Shown here: positions 13,199 through 14,051 of the stretch, piece by piece
How positions within the stretch are numbered: the stretch's first letter is position 1
How the letters are laid out: the number at the start of each line of letters is the position of its first letter
Program-made: the position numbers and the translations under genes
Notes under the pieces: generated by a model
Told to the model about the DNA's origin: nothing
Databases searched by the model: none
Seen by the model: only the letters and a program-made list of their open reading frames with translations
DNA from: Gemmatimonadota bacterium
Lineage (GTDB): Bacteria > Gemmatimonadota > Gemmatimonadetes > Gemmatimonadales > Gemmatimonadaceae
Length of the DNA stretch: 14,051 nucleotides
NCBI GenBank assembly: GCA_028287205.1
Contig: JAQBQC010000305.1
Coordinates: 1 to 14,051, forward strand
Direction: 5' to 3'

Positions 13199-14051
13199 TG
13201 CAGTTCTGTCGCGATCGGTGAGCGGCGTGAGGTTCCAGCGCTTCTCGATGAAGGCGAGAATGGAAACGGTCTCGTACGACGTCTTGTCGACGAAGCCCTT
13301 CTTCGCGAACGGCGAGATGATGATTGCAGGGGTGCGCGAGCCCGGGCCCCACCGATCGATCGCCGGCGGCGCGACGTGATCCCAGAATCCACCGTTCTCG
13401 TCGTACGTGACGATGATGACCGCGTCCTTCCAGTTCGGACCGTTGCGCACCGCGTTGATCAGGTCGATCGTGTGATGCTCGCCCGTGATGATGTCCGCGT
13501 AGCCCGGATGCTCGTTGTTGAGGCCGAGGGGCTTCACGAATGAAACGGCGGGAAGCGTGCCCGCGGTGGCGGCGGTGATGAAATCCGCTTCGTCCTTCAA
13601 GTGGTCGGCCTTCGCCTGCGTGCCGTCAGCGAAGTTCGCGTAGTAGGCGAACGGCTGGTGATGAAACTGGAATGTCGCTGCCGGATGTCCGGCGATGGCG
13701 TCGTTCCATCCGCCGGAGTACCAGGCCCAACTCTGTCCGCCCGCGCTGAGCCGGTCGCCGATCGTGGGATTCGTCTGGTTGGGCACGAGCCCCGCTGACC
13801 CGGCATTCGACGGATGCGGATTGTTCACGGTGAACGCCGTGTTGACGGCAAATCCATCCGGCGTCACGTAACCATCGGTGACGACGTGCCCCGCTGTGTC
13901 GAGCACCGCAACTGCGGAGGTGGGAGCGCCCGGGTATACCGGAGGCGCAGCGGCGATGAGGTATTGTGGGTTGAGATACGATCCGCCGAACGCGCGGTGG
14001 AAGAAGTGATCGCACAACACGTAGTTCGCGGCTTGCGCTGCCATTGGAAGG
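13154..14051 (-). CDS. Phosphoesterase (PF04185: acid phosphatase/phospholipase C-like), N-terminus cut by window edge
   Basis: The visible 299 codons are the C-terminal part; the frame stays open to the right edge, and the first Met seen (14044) is preceded in frame by Leu-Pro, so it is not the start. Recognisable motifs of the PF04185 phosphoesterase family are the CDHFFHRAFGGSYLNPQY segment near the start of the visible part, VSFVKPLG, NEHPGY, VIIVTYDENGGFWDHVAPP (metal and substrate region) and GSRTPAIIISPFAKKGFVD. The family includes phospholipase C of Pseudomonas and acid phosphatase AcpA of Francisella and is usually exported, though the signal peptide would lie outside the window. It likely releases phosphate or head groups from phosphoesters outside the cell. 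It converges on the kinase gene and shares 45 nt with its 3' end (13154-13198). Whether it hydrolyses phosphomonoesters or phospholipids is not determined. Confidence 0.93.
   Translation of the reverse strand, partial: LPMAAQAANYVLCDHFFHRAFGGSYLNPQYLIAAAPPVYPGAPTSAVAVLDTAGHVVTDGYVTPDGFAVNTAFTVNNPHPSNAGSAGLVPNQTNPTIGDRLSAGGQSWAWYSGGWNDAIAGHPAATFQFHHQPFAYYANFADGTQAKADHLKDEADFITAATAGTLPAVSFVKPLGLNNEHPGYADIITGEHHTIDLINAVRNGPNWKDAVIIVTYDENGGFWDHVAPPAIDRWGPGSRTPAIIISPFAKKGFVDKTSYETVSILAFIEKRWNLTPLTDRDRTASPLLNAFDFSLTAH

Overview
The window is GC-rich bacterial DNA with compact gene packing, GTG starts beside ATG, and stop/start overlaps inside operons. A DUF6600/FecR-type secreted protein, a large CHASE3-PAS-GAF histidine kinase, a PF04185-type phosphoesterase and GA-rich periodic intergenic palindromes together suggest a soil-type Gemmatimonadota or Acidobacteriota lineage. 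That assignment is inference; no rRNA or other phylogenetic marker is present.

Layout: (1) 1-3630, minus strand: a tight four-gene operon, in transcription order a COG2819/PF00756-type esterase, a second PF00756-like esterase, a RimK-like ATP-grasp ligase and a second ATP-grasp protein that runs off the left edge. Junctions are TGATG, a 14-nt gap and GTGA, so the four products are probably made together. Two ligases plus two hydrolases look like a small biosynthesis or modification pathway whose substrate cannot be read from the sequence. (2) 3631-3844: intergenic region holding a 102-bp imperfect palindrome. (3) 3845-5104, minus: a membrane-anchored or exported protein with 18 cysteines in nine pairs on a roughly 34-residue period; I do not recognise a named family. 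(4) 5229-5735, plus: a small four-helix membrane protein, divergent from (3). (5) 5736-6044: a 309-nt convergent gap filled mostly by three alternating copies of a 9-bp-periodic palindromic repeat. (6) 6045-7406, minus: a Nudix hydrolase followed 3 nt later by an Fpg/Nei-family DNA glycosylase, a pairing consistent with handling of oxidised nucleotides and bases. (7) 7616-9817, plus: a secreted FecR/DUF6600 protein with a long Pro/Asn-rich tail. (8) 9941-13198, plus: a 1085-residue sensor histidine kinase with no receiver domain and no response regulator in view. (9) 13154-14051, minus: the C-terminal part of an acid phosphatase/phospholipase C-like phosphoesterase, converging on the kinase and overlapping its 3' end by 45 nt.

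The best candidates for something undescribed are the ATP-grasp/esterase operon, the cysteine-pair repeat protein, and the palindromic repeats found at gene 3' ends. I saw no tRNA, rRNA, CRISPR array, insertion sequence or phage gene.
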